Assembly: GCA_028871455.1 (NCBI GenBank)
Contig: JAGWNF010000019.1
Coordinates: forward strand, 1 to 59,836
Source of the DNA: Alphaproteobacteria bacterium
GTDB taxonomy: Bacteria > Pseudomonadota > Alphaproteobacteria > ATCC43930 > CGMCC-115725
Reading direction: 5' to 3'
Length of the DNA: 59,836 bases
A model generated the notes under the pieces. It was not told the DNA's origin. It did not search any database and saw only the letters and a list, made by a program, of their open reading frames with translations. Shown one piece after another: positions 59,271 to 59,836 of this stretch; the first letter of the stretch is position 1, and every line of letters begins with the position of its first letter. A program made the position numbers and the translations under genes.

Positions 59271-59370
59271 TCCGAAAGGCTTACACGGAGCCGCTTCGGA
59301 CGATCCATAGATCGCAAGAATCCTAGGATTCTTAAAGGGTTAGGTCAAGCGGCTCCTTTGGACCAAGGAG
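59271..59370. repeat. Nested and mutually exclusive inverted repeats: candidate structured RNA or transposon-end element
   Basis: GGAGCCGCTT (59287-59296) pairs with AAGCGGCTCC (59347-59356). Between them lie CGATC-CATA-GATCG (59301-59314) and AAGAATC-CTAG-GATTCTT (59316-59333), giving a three-way junction. Competing helices are TCCGAA (59271-59276) with TTCGGA (59295-59300), extended by GGC/GCC, and CTCCTT (59353-59358) with AAGGAG (59365-59370). Both reuse the strands of the closing 10-bp helix, so the element could switch between folds. Confidence 0.5.
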
Positions 59371-59472
59371 ACTGCATTGATCAAATGTCGCCCTGAACGT
59401 ATCTCCCCGAGTCGTCCCAAAACGGTCAGCGTGCGCCCACACAAGCGGTCGCGCGGTCGGCGTATTCGCCGT

Positions 59473-59613
59473 TCATGCTGCCGATGATTTCTTCGTAATC
59501 GGTTTGCGTTTCCGGCGCTTTACAGATTGGCGCGTTTGATCGCGTGAGGTTGGCTTTGTTTTCAAAAGCCGTAGCAGCAACGCATCGCGGCGCTGGCCAT
59601 CATCGTTTCCCAT
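59473..59613 (-). CDS. Small basic protein, unknown function
   Basis: A 46-residue frame from ATG 59613. A short amphipathic helix (NDDGQRRDALLLRLLKTKP) is followed by a Lys/Arg-rich tail (KRRKRKPITKKSSAA). I recall similar short proteins with an RML/RLL-x-T-x-P helix in alphaproteobacteria. It has no strong ribosome site and faces the cysteine-repeat gene. An in-frame ATG at 59658 would add 15 residues. It could be another passenger of the mobile block. Confidence 0.4.
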   Translation of the reverse strand: MGNDDGQRRDALLLRLLKTKPTSRDQTRQSVKRRKRKPITKKSSAA

Positions 59614-59689
59614 AAAGTGAGGATAGCATGTCGAGGGGGAAGCGTCACAAGCCAACAATACGGGACTTAAGCAGACAGATTCCGACGAC

Positions 59690-59836
59690 TGGCCTGCTGC
59701 CGGTTCGGTTGACAGCCGCTTAAGCTAATCCCGCCTTCATCTCGAACTCCATAGGGCTCATATATCCGATTGTCGAATGCCGGCGTTTCGGATTGTAGAA
59801 GCGCTCGATGTAATCGAACACATCGGCCTTAGCCTC
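59690..59836 (-). mobile_element. IS3-family insertion sequence, one end (rest outside window)
   Basis: The C-terminal end of an IS3-type OrfB is cut by the window edge. TGGCCTGCTGCCGG starting at 59690, about 30 bases beyond the OrfB stop, resembles IS3-group terminal repeats (TG start, CCTGC), so the element probably ends near 59690. The matching repeat is outside the window, so the exact boundary is inferred. Confidence 0.55.
59720..59836 (-). CDS. IS3-family transposase OrfB, C-terminal 38 residues (partial)
   Basis: On the minus strand the frame enters at the window edge and reads DVFDYIERFYNPKRRHSTIG, then YMSPMEFE, and stops at TAA 59720-59722. This is the standard C terminus of IS3-family integrase-core transposases (rve domain, after the catalytic Glu). 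The rest lies outside the window, so intactness cannot be judged. Confidence 0.9.
   Translation of the reverse strand, partial: EAKADVFDYIERFYNPKRRHSTIGYMSPMEFEMKAGLA

Larger units (their letters stand above)
59178..59472. other. Gene-free stretch after the cysteine-repeat gene, highly structured
   Basis: These 295 bases contain no convincing coding frame but hold the hairpin at 59242-59266 and the nested inverted repeats at 59271-59370, listed separately. The remainder (59371-59472) shows nothing recognisable. Confidence 0.5.

Noticed and set aside
59287-59356. Integron attC site
   Set aside because: GTTAGGT at 59339-59345 fits the right core GTTRRRY, but no matching left core RYYYAAC occurs at a suitable distance and no integrase is nearby.
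57795-59690. Terminal inverted repeats of the IS1595 element
   Set aside because: AAGTCCC (57861) and GGGACTT (59663) are opposite in orientation, but similarity stops after seven bases, so the ends were not called.

Overview
The window is GC-rich bacterial chromosome in which genes are packed tightly on both strands. It reads as an alphaproteobacterium. GcrA, a DUF4167 protein, the lysC / ubiG divergent pair, the lysC-ptsP-rodZ-ispG-hisS-prfA-prmC-DUF4167-clpB order and TTGA-N6-TCAA (FNR/FixK-type) boxes all point that way. A Rhodospirillales- or Reyranella-like host is my guess from gene order, not something the sequence proves.

Region 1 (1-10.4 kb) looks like a low-oxygen / stress block. 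It holds the tail of a probable 2OG-Fe(II) oxygenase, an extended Rid/chorismatase-like protein, hemN, hsp20, a triple-BON protein, a universal stress protein and a zinc alcohol dehydrogenase. It continues with a phosphotransferase-ATPase fusion, a small conserved protein and a GNAT-fused acyl-CoA ligase. Palindromic TTGA-N6-TCAA boxes lie in front of hsp20, the BON gene and the divergent promoter at 7.6 kb, so one CRP/FNR-family regulator probably controls the block.

Region 2 (10.4-25.1 kb) carries ada, a flavin reductase, an LpxR-like lipid A deacylase, an MHYT histidine kinase, an alpha/beta hydrolase, gltB-gltD with a translationally coupled secreted protein, and a second orphan histidine kinase.

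Region 3 (25.4-40 kb) is a housekeeping block on the minus strand: lysC, flavin oxidoreductase, ptsP, rodZ, ispG, hisS, prfA, prmC, DUF4167 and clpB. A good heat-shock (RpoH) promoter candidate precedes clpB, and ubiG diverges from lysC.

Region 4 (40-57.8 kb) has a twin cold-shock protein, an MFS carrier, gcrA, a membrane-anchored degenerate nuclease-fold protein, tatA and a carboxymuconolactone-decarboxylase-like protein. The queuosine operon queA-tgt-queF-queG follows. After it come an odd PAS/ATPase protein, an FprA-like reductase, a glycosyltransferase with a PAS protein, a hydrolase and a core methionine synthase. The region ends with a GT-C-like membrane protein, prolyl aminopeptidase, a PagL-like lipid A deacylase and a DUF1330 protein.

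Region 5 (57.8-59.8 kb) is mobile DNA. It contains an IS1595-family transposase with its own promoter, a small secreted protein made of two twin-CX3C repeats, a roughly 130-nt stretch of nested and mutually exclusive inverted repeats, a small basic ORF, and the end of an IS3-family transposase cut by the window edge. The structured stretch and the cysteine-repeat protein are the least explained parts of the window. No tRNA, rRNA or CRISPR array was seen.
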